From Clostridium caldaquaticum (GTDB lineage Bacteria > Bacillota > Clostridia > Clostridiales > Clostridiaceae), in assembly GCF_023806125.1 (NCBI RefSeq), contig NZ_JAMSKT010000004.1, positions 62,001-126,000 on the forward strand: a stretch of DNA of 64,000 nucleotides, given 5' to 3'. The number at the start of each line of letters is the position of its first letter. The first letter of the stretch is position 1. A program made the position numbers and the translations under genes. The notes beneath the pieces are model-generated. The model made no database searches and was not told the DNA's origin. It saw only the letters and a list, made by a program, of their open reading frames with translations. This document shows positions 34,079-42,634 of this stretch, piece after piece.

Positions 34079-34693
34079 TTAAATAAAATTGGTTGCTATT
34101 CGCTGTTCTTTTTCTGGTAAGCCGAACTTTTCTTTTCCTAACGAAATACTCTTGATTAAAAATGCCATATTTCTCCCCAAAGTGCGCATTGTTTGCAGGC
34201 CCTCTTCGTCCTTTCTCACGTCATCTGGCGTAAATCCATGAACACTGTTCCAATATTGACTTGAAGCGATTGGCATTCCTGAAATTGTAAAATATTTGTT
34301 TATTTCGTCAAACGTAGATGAGCAACCGCCTCTCCTTGCAGATACTACCGCTGCTCCTACCTTCATAGTTTTATCAGCCGGCACGCTATAAAAAAGACGG
34401 TCTAAAAAAGATATTAGAGTTCCATTTGCTGATGCATAATACACAGGTGATCCAATCACAATGCCGTCAGCTTGCTCAAATTTTGGTGCTGTTTCATTTA
34501 CAATATCATTAAAAACGCATTTACCTGTTGTTTTACATTTGCGGCACCCTATACATCCTCTGATATCTTTATTGCCAACATGGATAATTTCTGTCTCTAT
34601 TCCTTGTTGTGTCAAAGTTTTTGCTACTTCGCTCAAAGCCGTATATGTACATCCTTTCTCATTAGGGCTTCCGTTAATTAATAATACTTTCAC
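34079..34693 (-). CDS. Flavodoxin-fold NAD(P)H oxidoreductase with Cys motif
   Basis: A 204-residue FMN protein: phosphate loop INGSPNEKGCTYTAL (6-20), GSPVYYASANGTLISFLDRLF, and a CIGCRKCKTTGKC cluster (47-59) as in iron-sulfur flavoproteins and related reductases. Probably reduces quinones, nitro-compounds or azo-compounds with electrons from a nicotinamide or ferredoxin. RBS GAGGAGG. Its promoter carries the third MerR-type 19-bp spacer (34717-34747), so it likely belongs to the same stress regulon. Confidence 0.87.
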   Translation of the reverse strand: MKVLLINGSPNEKGCTYTALSEVAKTLTQQGIETEIIHVGNKDIRGCIGCRKCKTTGKCVFNDIVNETAPKFEQADGIVIGSPVYYASANGTLISFLDRLFYSVPADKTMKVGAAVVSARRGGCSSTFDEINKYFTISGMPIASSQYWNSVHGFTPDDVRKDEEGLQTMRTLGRNMAFLIKSISLGKEKFGLPEKEQRIATNFI

Positions 34694-34716
34694 ATTAATT
34701 CCTCCTCTTTACTCTA

Positions 34717-34747
34717 ATTTTATCCCATTCAAGTAACTCAAAGTCAA
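34717..34747 (-). promoter_or_regulatory. MerR-type promoter of the flavodoxin-fold gene
   Basis: Minus strand: -35 TTGACT (34742-34747), 19-bp spacer beginning TTGAGTTACTTGAA, -10 TAAAAT (34717-34722). The palindrome is weaker than at the other two sites. Confidence 0.68.
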
Positions 34748-34749
34748 GA

Positions 34750-35059
34750 GTTTTATTAATTTTTTGTCTTAGGCAATAGAAACAAGATAAAAATATATAA
34801 ATTAAAAGAGATTTCAAAACTCCTTAATAAACAGAACATACAATAAGATATTATACAAATACGAGCCCTAGTGCCAAACTTAAATCGGATTTATGTCAAT
34901 ATACTTTAGATGTCCTTCTATATATTGAAAATCATGAGAATTTCATCACATCAGTTCTAGTATACTAAGCATCATTAGTAATAACTACCGATGTAAAACA
35001 ACAAATTTGCCAACCAATAGTTGCTTCCTTGTTTTTATTTAATAAATAAATTTTCATTA
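34750..35059. other. Intergenic stretch without recognisable features
   Basis: About 310 bp of AT-rich DNA between the flavodoxin-fold gene's promoter and the Dam-type methylase stop. I saw no coding remnant, RNA gene or convincing hairpin. Confidence 0.5.
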
Positions 35060-36055
35060 TTAAATTCCAATATAGAAATTTATCTCTTTATTCATATCAT
35101 CAGCATGTAGTGCTACTTCTTCATTGATTTTATTTAATTCTAAATCTTTTTTTGCTTTATAATTTGTTATTAACAACTCTGTTATTTGTCCCCTGGCACT
35201 TCCTACTGAATTAATAGATCTTTTTGCATATACCCTTTTTATGTAAAAATCTGAATATAAATCATCAAAAAAATTATCATTTTTATCTAAGTTTTTAGGA
35301 TCTGAATTACTTAACATTATCTTAGCACCTTTTTTATGTACTACTTTATAGAAATCTCTTAATAAAATTTGTGATTCATCATTAAAATTACTCTTATTAT
35401 AAGATGTGAATCCTCCTGCTGTAACTGGTCTATATGGAGGATCACAATATACAAATGTATTGTCATCAATAAACGGTTCAAGCTCATTAAAGGATTTATT
35501 TAATATTTTTACCTTATAGTTTCCAACTTCATTTCTTATACCTAATAATTTTGATATTTTTCTCAATTGAAATTCATCAAAAAAACTTGGATTGCTATAT
35601 TTTCCAAATGGTACATTAAACTCACCTTTTGAATTTTCTCTATATAGACCATTAAAACAAGTCTTATTTAAAAAAATAAAATATGCAGCAGACTTAATAT
35701 CATCACAATTTTCTTCATTAAAACTATATCTTATTTCATAATATAATTTTTCTCTCTCTTCAATATCAGCTTCTAAATATCTAGTTTTAAGTTCCAAAGT
35801 TTCTGAAATTAATGCTTCAACATTATCCTTAATAACTTTATATAAATTTATCAACTTAGGATTTATATCATTAATAATATATTCATCAAAATAGTTATTT
35901 TCTATAAAATATAAAAATACAGATCCGGCCCCAACAAATGGCTCAACATATTTATTTAACAAATTTATATTTGCAGGTAAGTTTTCAATTATATCGTCTA
36001 ATAACTGAGATTTACCCCCAGCCCATTTTAAAAATGGCTTTAAATTAAAATTCAT
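35060..36055 (-). CDS. Dam/DpnM-type DNA adenine methylase (class D12)
   Basis: A 331-residue N6-adenine methyltransferase: FLKWAGGKSQLL (7-18, SAM binding), YVEPFVGAGSVF, and the catalytic TFVYCDPPYRPV. D12-class enzymes of this type commonly methylate GATC. The GTG at 36064 lies in the ribosome site, so I start at the ATG 36053-36055 after AGAGGTG. It follows a DpnA-like methylase by 17 bp, and a MutH/Sau3AI-like nuclease is nearby, as expected for a DpnII-type system. Confidence 0.9.
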   Translation of the reverse strand: MNFNLKPFLKWAGGKSQLLDDIIENLPANINLLNKYVEPFVGAGSVFLYFIENNYFDEYIINDINPKLINLYKVIKDNVEALISETLELKTRYLEADIEEREKLYYEIRYSFNEENCDDIKSAAYFIFLNKTCFNGLYRENSKGEFNVPFGKYSNPSFFDEFQLRKISKLLGIRNEVGNYKVKILNKSFNELEPFIDDNTFVYCDPPYRPVTAGGFTSYNKSNFNDESQILLRDFYKVVHKKGAKIMLSNSDPKNLDKNDNFFDDLYSDFYIKRVYAKRSINSVGSARGQITELLITNYKAKKDLELNKINEEVALHADDMNKEINFYIGI

Positions 36056-36072
36056 TGTAATCACCTCTTAAT

Positions 36073-36852
36073 CTAATCCAATATTTGTTCAGTATTAGTT
36101 GCTATTATTTCTTCGATTCTTCTATATGCAAGTTCCAGATAATCCTTGTTATTATCAATTCCTATAAATTTTCTGCCATTTTCTATAGCTACAACGCCCG
36201 TTGTACCTGAACCACAAAATGGATCTAGAATTAAATCATCTTTATTAGTACTTGATAATACACACCTATACAGCAATTCCTTAGGTTTTTGAGTAGGATG
36301 ATAACCATGTATCTTTTCTCTTTTAGGCGTTGTTGGTATCTCCCATACACTCCTCATCTGCTTACCACCATTCAATTCTTTCATCAGTTGATAATTAAAA
36401 ATATGTTTTGCTTTCTTACTCTTCTTAACCCAAAGTACTGTTTCTTGACTTGCAGTAAAACATCTACACCCCATATTTGGTGCTGCATTTGGTTTGACCC
36501 ATGTAATCTCATTTATTATGTAATAATCCATCTTTAATAATGAAAATGCTATTGAATGAATTATATGATATGTTCCTGTTATCCACATTGTTCCATTATC
36601 TTTTAAAACTCTATCACATTCTTTTAGCCATTTCATATTAAATTTATAATCAAAATCAATCCCATTAGATTGGTCCCATTCACCTTTATTTACTGTAGCT
36701 ATTTTCCCTGACTTGCAAGTTATTCCATTGTTACTAAGTCTATATGGTGGATCTGCAAATATCATTGGTATCGACTTACTCTCAAGTTTCTTTAATTCTT
36801 TAATGCAATCTCCTATCAATAACATATAATTTGTATTACCAATGAATTTCAA
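36073..36852 (-). CDS. DpnA-like DNA methyltransferase (beta class)
   Basis: A 259-residue methylase with motif order DPPY (FADPPYRLSNNG), target-recognition middle, then DPFCGSGTTGVVAIENGR, the beta-class order found in DpnA, which methylates GATC on single-stranded DNA during uptake. I chose a TTG start at 36850-36852 directly behind a GGGGGGGAG ribosome site; the frame is open to 36885 and an ATG at 36825 is an alternative. Part of the GATC-type island; a 10-bp inverted repeat (36871-36904) surrounds its promoter. Confidence 0.85.
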   Translation of the reverse strand: MKFIGNTNYMLLIGDCIKELKKLESKSIPMIFADPPYRLSNNGITCKSGKIATVNKGEWDQSNGIDFDYKFNMKWLKECDRVLKDNGTMWITGTYHIIHSIAFSLLKMDYYIINEITWVKPNAAPNMGCRCFTASQETVLWVKKSKKAKHIFNYQLMKELNGGKQMRSVWEIPTTPKREKIHGYHPTQKPKELLYRCVLSSTNKDDLILDPFCGSGTTGVVAIENGRKFIGIDNNKDYLELAYRRIEEIIATNTEQILD

Positions 36853-36870
36853 AGTACTCCCCCCCCTCAA

Positions 36871-36904
36871 AGTAACATTACACAAATTATATTATAATGT
36901 TACT
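36871..36904 (-). promoter_or_regulatory. Inverted repeat around the dpnA-like promoter
   Basis: AGTAACATTA (36871-36880) and TAATGTTACT (36895-36904), perfect 10-bp arms, with a TATAAT in the 14-bp centre on the minus strand. Could be a repressor site or a weak terminator for the upstream gene. Confidence 0.45.
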
Positions 36905-36930
36905 TAAGAATAAATCCAGTAATTAATTAT

Positions 36931-37651
36931 TTATTGTTTAAAAAATATAAATAGGTATTCATGAGCAAGCAGATAAAAATTTCTTTTTAAGCTAATCTCT
37001 TTCCAGTACTTTGTAGAACTACAATTATGCTGCTCTTTAATTATAATTTCTTTTAATACAAAACCTTGGCTTAAAAATTCATTCATAATATTAAATCCTA
37101 ATGGAACTACATACCCATTTACCCTGATATCTCCCATCATAATTGCACAGTATTTTTTATTTTTTAAAACTCTATAAGATTCCTTTGCAACATCTTTTAT
37201 TGCTTCATAAAATTCATTAATACTAAGAAGAGATAAATCACCAATAATATCTTTACTGTACTTTATAATATTTGCATAAGGTGGATGAGTACAAATTAAA
37301 TCAACAGAGCTGTTTTTTAATGAAACTTAAATCTCTAGCATTGGCATTAAACAACCTTATATATGTGTCTCCACTTGTTTGTTCAATTCTTTTCTTAGAA
37401 ATTTCTAATGCTACGGAATTTATATCACAACCAAGTCCTCTTCTGTTTAAACTCTTTGCTTCTATTAAAGTGGTTCCACTTCCCAAAAACTGATCCAATA
37501 CTAAATCATTCTCTATTGAATATCTTAATATTATATTTTTCGGAACGAAAGGACTCCAATTTCCTCTATAATCTCCCTTATGTACGCCGTAATTTCCTCT
37601 ATCCTTAAAACTCCAAATAGACTTTGTTTCTAACTTAAAAACTTCACTCAT
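36931..37651 (-). pseudogene. DNA methyltransferase (gamma class), frameshifted
   Basis: From the ATG at 37649-37651 (RBS GGAGG) the frame reads the SAM motif DQFLGSGTTLIEA and RRGLGCDIN, then breaks at an A6 run (37313-37318) just before the catalytic motif. One base fewer there restores SSVDLICTHPPYANIIKYS and joins the C-terminal frame MMGDIRVNGYVVP... to a stop at 36931. Joined length is about 240 residues, with FxGxG before PPY, the gamma-class order. Inactive as sequenced unless the run is miscounted or slips. Confidence 0.78.
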
Positions 37652-37828
37652 TCTATTACCTCCAATTATATCAAGATCTTTAACATCAATCTCCATCAAT
37701 ATTCAGTTGAAGATGAAAATCTTTGCTTAAACATAGACTATTAAGAAATATGCTTTGCTGTTTGGGATATGAAATTTTATGGAAGAGTAGTATAATTAAA
37801 ACATATATTTTTAGGAGGCGCATGTAAA

Positions 37829-38509
37829 ATGACTTTACAAGAATTAAAAACAAAAATTGCACCTTTAATAGGTATTAAATTTGGAGATTTATATAATACT
37901 GAAAGGTTAGAGACAATTCTGCTAAACAAAGGACAAGCTGGGCAGATGCTCGAATTAACCTCTGGATTAATGCTTTCAAGCAACCAGCTTGATTGTGAAG
38001 ATGGTGAACTTAAAACTAACAAAGTACAGGCAAACGGCAAACCTAAAGAAACTGTATTTATTACACAAATATCAAAGGAAATTGACAATCTATTAAGTAT
38101 ACAACCTTTTCAAGAATCTTACATATACAAAAAAATTTCAAATTTGCTATACGTTCCTATTTGTAAGGAAGGTCATCAATCAAATTGGTATATTATGCCA
38201 TATATTCATGTATCTATGGAAAATCATCAGTTTTCAATCGTCTATGAGCAATTAGAAAAAGACTATTACACTATTTGCAACGGATTAAATGAACATATTA
38301 CTACCTCGTCAGATGGCTATATTCACACAACAAACGGGAAATTTATACAAGTTCGTTCAAAAGATTCAAAACGAGCAAACGGCCAGTATAATCCCATCTA
38401 TTCAAATAAATATGGTAGATACATATCAAATAAAAATCATGCATTCTATTTCAAAAAAGAATTTGTTTTTACAATAAGAAAAATTGCATTTGGCGAAAAA
38501 TGGCTATAA
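37829..38509 (+). CDS. MutH/Sau3AI-like endonuclease
   Basis: A 226-residue protein with the MutH-type active-site pattern: E42 (GQMLELTSGL), D55 (QLDCEDG), then E60-L-K62 in GELKTNK. MutH and Sau3AI cut at GATC when it is unmethylated. The single-domain length resembles MutH rather than the two-domain Sau3AI. It is divergent from the methylase genes, whose DpnM- and DpnA-like products would protect GATC, so I infer it is the restriction enzyme of the island. RBS AGGAGG. Confidence 0.8.
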   Translation: MTLQELKTKIAPLIGIKFGDLYNTERLETILLNKGQAGQMLELTSGLMLSSNQLDCEDGELKTNKVQANGKPKETVFITQISKEIDNLLSIQPFQESYIYKKISNLLYVPICKEGHQSNWYIMPYIHVSMENHQFSIVYEQLEKDYYTICNGLNEHITTSSDGYIHTTNGKFIQVRSKDSKRANGQYNPIYSNKYGRYISNKNHAFYFKKEFVFTIRKIAFGEKWL

Positions 38510-38655
38510 TAAAAAGGCTAAAACACGTTAATTCAATAGTTATTAGCTTTTAATTCCTCTTGTATTAAATCTTAAATAAATATAAAAAACAACTTTATTC
38601 TATTTATTTTATACTTTAGTAAATTATTGATGCTCCAAAAAATAAATACATTTAA

Positions 38656-38679
38656 AAACCCTTGAGAGCTCAAGGGTTT
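38656..38679. terminator. Terminator between convergent genes
   Basis: 11-bp perfect arms AAACCCTTGAG/CTCAAGGGTTT with a T-run on the minus-strand side, 34 bp beyond the DUF6429-like stop. Confidence 0.75.
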
Positions 38680-38712
38680 AATCATATACTCTTCCTCACT
38701 CTTAAATGTCTG

Positions 38713-38967
38713 TTATTTTTCATGTGATTTACAGTTTTTTAAATACCTGCACATTAATTCTTCAGCTTTCTTTATACCTTCATCTGTAAAATAAACTGAT
38801 TTTGATTTATATCCACCACCAATATATCCTTCATTTTTTAACTCATTAAGTGCATCAAAATTATATCCTTTCCAGCTTCTTTGACATTTAAACGGTTCAC
38901 AGTCGTCTTCCCACGAAGTTAAATATAACAATAATAATGTAAGCTCCTTGATTTTTTCATCCATCAT
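38713..38967 (-). CDS. DUF6429-like small protein
   Basis: An 84-residue protein. WEDD, SWKGYNFDALNELKNEGYIGG and KSVYFTDEGIKKAEEL resemble a short winged-helix unit of the DUF6429 type. RBS AGGATG at spacing 8. Function unknown; it sits alone in an accessory region after the restriction island. Confidence 0.65.
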   Translation of the reverse strand: MMDEKIKELTLLLLYLTSWEDDCEPFKCQRSWKGYNFDALNELKNEGYIGGGYKSKSVYFTDEGIKKAEELMCRYLKNCKSHEK

Positions 38968-39021
38968 TTACAACACATCCTATTCTATTGTTTAGTACAG
39001 AATAATAGTATACCAAGCTCA

Positions 39022-39345
39022 TTATACCTTCATTTTTCTCTTATACTGCTCTCCCCATACCCATAGAGAATCCAAAATAGACTTTAGACTAAGTCCATCC
39101 TCAGTAAGAGAATATTCAACTCTTGGAGGAACTTCAGCATAAACCTTTCTATCTACAAGACCATCCTCTTCGATCTCTCTTAATTGTTGTGTCAACATCT
39201 TTTGACTTATAGAACCAATAGATTTTCTTAATTCTCAAAATCTCTTTGTACCTTCAATTAATTCTCTTAATATTAATACTTTCCACTTGTCCCCGATGAG
39301 TAAAAGAGTTATTTCGATAGGACAAGCAGGCAATTCTTTCTTCAT
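39022..39345 (-). pseudogene. HxlR-family regulator with in-frame stop
   Basis: Reading from the ATG at 39343-39345 gives [21 protein letters not shown], then [10 protein letters not shown], a TGA at 39235-39237, then ELRKSIGSISQKMLTQQLREIEEDGLVDRKVY and a normal end at 39022. Intact relatives have RFGELRKS here, so GGA has probably become TGA. Length otherwise normal (107 codons). HxlR proteins repress adjacent redox genes; the divergent flavin-enzyme gene is itself cut off, so the pair has decayed together. Confidence 0.8.
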
Positions 39346-39390
39346 AAACTATCCCTTCTTTCTTTAAGATTACTAGACTATCTATTGGTT

Positions 39391-39421
39391 ACTTTAGGGT
39401 GCATATAGTACTTTAAAGTGC
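39391..39421. promoter_or_regulatory. HxlR-type repeat between the decayed divergent pair
   Basis: ACTTTAGGGTGC (39391-39402) and ACTTTAAAGTGC (39410-39421), 19 bp apart; the second contains the palindrome ACTTTAAAGT. Likely the old operator of the HxlR regulator. Confidence 0.5.
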
Positions 39422-39638
39422 TTACTTGCTAAACAATACCATTGCATTTATTATATAATTGAAGCCGGCAAAAATCAATTGAATTTAGGAGGGATAATAA
39501 CACGAAAATATTAAAAATAATACTTAACAATAGTTACTATGTAGTAACTATATTACCACAATGTGCTTACTTGTTAAAATTTGCAAATAAAATTATCATA
39601 AAACTGAAGTAATTTTTAAAAGTTGGGAGATGTCAAAA

Positions 39639-39923
39639 ATGAATGAAGTATTTAAATTTTTACAAGAAAATCCTGTGCAGTATCTTGCTACAGTCGGCCG
39701 CGACGGAAAGGCAAAGTGCCGTCCTTTCATGTTCTGTTTTAAACAAGATGGCAAGCTATGGTTCTGCAATAATAACACAAAAGATGTTTATAAAGATATT
39801 AAAGAAAACCCTTATGTTGAAGTCTCTGTTTCCCTGACTTACGGACAGTTATTATCAATATTATTCAATAAATTCCATAATAATTTTAATTTTCAATTAT
39901 TATGGAATTTGCTTTTTAAATAA
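39639..39923 (+). pseudogene. Pyridoxamine-5'-phosphate-oxidase-fold flavin protein, truncated by an IS
   Basis: The N-terminal 65 residues (MNEVFKFLQENPVQYLATVGRDGKAKCRPF...LWFCNNNTKDVYKDIKENPYVEVSVS) are a PNPOx-like split-barrel flavin protein. After 39833 the frame enters an IS4-family element and the tail is IS-encoded. Normal proteins have about 130 or more residues, and I do not find the missing part beyond the IS. RBS GGGAG. Probably target of the divergent HxlR regulator. Confidence 0.75.
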
Positions 39924-41270
39924 ATTGTTTTTTATTGAATTTAAGTATAAATAAGTAAATAGGAACGTCTATTTTCACTATATCGAATCTGTCAATACCC
40001 TTACTTATATTATCCTTGGTATATCGTAAAGCAAGTTTTTAAGTAATATTTTTCCTACATGAATAATAAGCTCTTTTAAACCATTTAACGCCAGTAGTAA
40101 ATAAACTATAAATTCTAACTTTCTTTCCTTTGATATTCTTAGTTGAACCCAATAATTTATTTTTCTTATCTTTAGTACATGAAACACCTAAGGAAATTAT
40201 ATAAGAATAAGCTATACAAACGCAAAAATATAACATTTTAGCATAGTGAATATCATTACTCCAAGTACTCTCTAAATTAAACCCATTACTTTTAAAATCT
40301 CTAAACATTTCTTCAATATCAAATCTCTTTTTATATTCCCTTATTGCATAAGGACCGGAAAGATTATTAGCAATAAACCACACATCTTCGGCATCTTGAG
40401 CTTTACATACTGCCATGTTACAAATATATTGTTGAGTTGTTAACTTAATATTGTAAAAATGTTTTGTAGACCACTTTGTTGGAGTTATATCATCTAGTTT
40501 TCTAATTTTTCTTTTGCCGGCAATGGATATTCCTAAGTCTTTTGTGCATCTAATACAATATTTCCATTTAAGACTTTCATCTATAAATTTAAATAAATCA
40601 ATACTTTTAAATCCTCTATCTGCAAGTATAGTAACATCAAAATTATATGGATTTAGTATCTTATGTAAAAATTTAAGTCCTTCCTTAACATGAATAAAAT
40701 CCTTGTTGCCATCTTGCTTATATCCAAATAATTTAAACCAAAGTGGGATAGCTCTTCTCCCTACCTTCAATGAAAATTGGAGTATTACAAATCTATCATC
40801 TATTGTTGTATGATCAAATATTATATAAATTGATTTAGATCTAAATTTATACTTCTGCAATAATCTATACGCAAAAAACTCATAGAGTTTTTCAGGATTA
40901 ATAGCTTTATTACCTAAAAATCTTTGTAACCTCTTTATTTTGCTTTCTTCAGTTCCTAAAGAATAACAATCTTTCAATTCTTGAGATATTTTAGATAAAA
41001 CAACTGACTGTGAAATTATTATCCCAATAATCATTGCAATTAAATTATTTAAGCGAGGAGCAGATAAAATTATCATTTTTTCTAGTGTTTTTTTCAATTT
41101 TGTAGTAAGATATTCTTGATCATTGATCATAGAAACCACCTTTCTTTTGTAAATTGGGGTTGCAAGTCAATTTTACACTAGAAAAAGGTGGTTTTTTATA
41201 TTTTTCAGAATAAATTTTTTAGCAAAATTCACATTACCAATTAATTGGTTATTAACTGTCCGTAGGTCAG
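39834..41270. mobile_element. IS4-family insertion sequence, about 1.44 kb
   Basis: Ends are imperfect inverted repeats: left starts CTGACTTACGGACAGTTATT and the right end, read inward, starts CTGACCTACGGACAGTTAAT. It carries a single transposase gene on the minus strand with an IS4 YREK motif. No target duplication is visible at the two ends, so a later deletion or a very divergent duplication is possible. It interrupts the flavin-protein gene. Confidence 0.8.
40039..41139 (-). CDS. IS4-family transposase
   Basis: A 366-residue DDE transposase. Catalytic aspartates lie in IYIIFDHTTIDD and TILADRGFKS; the YREK signature is exact (Y-2-R-3-E-6-K) in YKKRFDIEEMFRDFK near residue 285. The length fits the family and no stops interrupt it, so it may be active. 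A hairpin with GGTGG/CCACC arms lies before the gene (41148-41199) inside the element. Confidence 0.9.
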   Translation of the reverse strand: MVSMINDQEYLTTKLKKTLEKMIILSAPRLNNLIAMIIGIIISQSVVLSKISQELKDCYSLGTEESKIKRLQRFLGNKAINPEKLYEFFAYRLLQKYKFRSKSIYIIFDHTTIDDRFVILQFSLKVGRRAIPLWFKLFGYKQDGNKDFIHVKEGLKFLHKILNPYNFDVTILADRGFKSIDLFKFIDESLKWKYCIRCTKDLGISIAGKRKIRKLDDITPTKWSTKHFYNIKLTTQQYICNMAVCKAQDAEDVWFIANNLSGPYAIREYKKRFDIEEMFRDFKSNGFNLESTWSNDIHYAKMLYFCVCIAYSYIISLGVSCTKDKKNKLLGSTKNIKGKKVRIYSLFTTGVKWFKRAYYSCRKNIT

Positions 41271-41466
41271 TTATCAATGCTATCGTCTCAACGTGTGATA
41301 GTTAGACTAAATAAAGTGGCAATATTGATGTCACATTCATCTTTAAAAAATCCCCTTAAAGCTTGTAAAATAGCCATTTCTTTAATATTTATAAATAAAC
41401 CTTTCATATTCATAAGTTAAACTTTTGCAATAAGGTTGAGTTGATAATATTGATGTCAACTCAAAT
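41271..41466. other. Intergenic stretch after the IS
   Basis: About 196 bp with no supported gene. The stretch TGACATCAATATT occurs twice on the minus strand, at about 41330 and 41455. No trace of the interrupted flavin gene's 3' end was recognised. Confidence 0.4.
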
Positions 41467-42567
41467 TCATATACTTATAACCCTAGGACGCTTTTCCCAA
41501 TCACTCAGCTCTACAGTCCAATACCCTGCCCATTCTCGCATTTCTTTATATTCTGGGGAGTTAGGATTCATCATAATTTCATGGAAGTCAATAAATCCTG
41601 GTACCCCTCCCACATCCTCTGGAGGTGTTTGCCCACTTGCTTCTAACAAATATGGTGACTCCTTATCGTACTCATCTATTATATTTATAAGCTCTATTTC
41701 ATGTTTCCAGTTATCTCCCATATCATAGGTATAGATTATATATTTCTCCTGAGACAAAAATTCTGACAAGGTGTGACTTCCCATCAAAATTGCTTCTTCA
41801 TCATATTCTAAGTCTTCCTCAAAAGGAACAATTCTGGTAGTTGGCTTATTCTTATCTCTATCAAAAACAGTAAAGTCATATAGATGATAGTTCCTCCAGT
41901 CAAACACTGACTGCAGCACCTTATGTAACTGTTTAAATTGTATATCTGCAGGTACAATAATTTTCCTTTCCGCCTTATATATGTCTAAATCAAGTGTTAC
42001 AAGTAATTCAAAGGCACGGTATCTATAAGCTTGCTTTCCAGTACCCTCACAAAGTGCATTAATCATTGCCTTGTAAGGGTAGAAGCCCTCTTTATTTGTA
42101 CCAGAATAATTGACAATGGTTCGATTTGCAGGAACACCTATTGTATCACTAAATACTTTTTCAATTCCATTATATTCATTTGCTACATAAAAAGCACATT
42201 CTGTTCCCGCTTTTGTTACCCATGATGCTGCCTGTCTGCTACTATTTTGAACAAATTCCACCTCACCTGACAGTCGCATATATTCTTCCACAAGCTCTGG
42301 GTTTAAATTCATGGAAAGAAGTGTGCTTGAAATGGCTGCCTTCATCATTTCCGCTACATTTTTCAGCGAATTTCGCTTAACTTGATAAATAGCAACAGTA
42401 AAGCGTGTTGCATTGTTCACTAGAACAAGCATATCCTCTGTTCTACGATTATCCCAAACTTTAGTCCAGTTTGCTGTCCATGAAAATAGTGGGTTTATAA
42501 CCTCATTAATAGGTTGTGGATTTATTCCCATGGCACTCGCCAGTTTTTTAGTTAATGCAATTTGCAT
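41467..42567 (-). CDS. DUF6933 / plasmid pRiA4b ORF-3 family fusion protein
   Basis: A 366-residue protein. The N-terminal half (MQIALTKKLASAMG...MLVLVNNATRFTVAIYQVK) matches the DUF6933 type. The C-terminal half (from about 195: KIIVPADIQFKQLHKVLQSVFDW...YTYDMGDNWKHEIEL...PPEDVGGVPGF) is the pRiA4b ORF-3 (IS1096 TnpR-like) domain. No known activity; these proteins often travel with mobile elements, here beside a serine recombinase and an IS. RBS GTGAGGAG. Confidence 0.8.
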   Translation of the reverse strand: MQIALTKKLASAMGINPQPINEVINPLFSWTANWTKVWDNRRTEDMLVLVNNATRFTVAIYQVKRNSLKNVAEMMKAAISSTLLSMNLNPELVEEYMRLSGEVEFVQNSSRQAASWVTKAGTECAFYVANEYNGIEKVFSDTIGVPANRTIVNYSGTNKEGFYPYKAMINALCEGTGKQAYRYRAFELLVTLDLDIYKAERKIIVPADIQFKQLHKVLQSVFDWRNYHLYDFTVFDRDKNKPTTRIVPFEEDLEYDEEAILMGSHTLSEFLSQEKYIIYTYDMGDNWKHEIELINIIDEYDKESPYLLEASGQTPPEDVGGVPGFIDFHEIMMNPNSPEYKEMREWAGYWTVELSDWEKRPRVISI

Positions 42568-42634
42568 ATTTTCTCCTCACTTTCATCAAATTCAAATCCA
42601 TGCACTCAAATCACTAGTTAAGTGCATAATAAGA

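Noticed and set aside
34750-35059. Possible hidden gene between the flavodoxin-fold gene and the Dam methylase
   Set aside because: All six frames are broken, and no family motif or ribosome site was found.
39235-39237. In-frame TGA in the HxlR gene as selenocysteine
   Set aside because: No SECIS-like hairpin seen, and HxlR proteins have Gly here; a nonsense mutation is simpler.
41288-41407. 39-codon minus-strand open frame (MKGLFINIKEM...) after the IS
   Set aside because: No ribosome site and no recognisable family; could be chance in AT-rich DNA.
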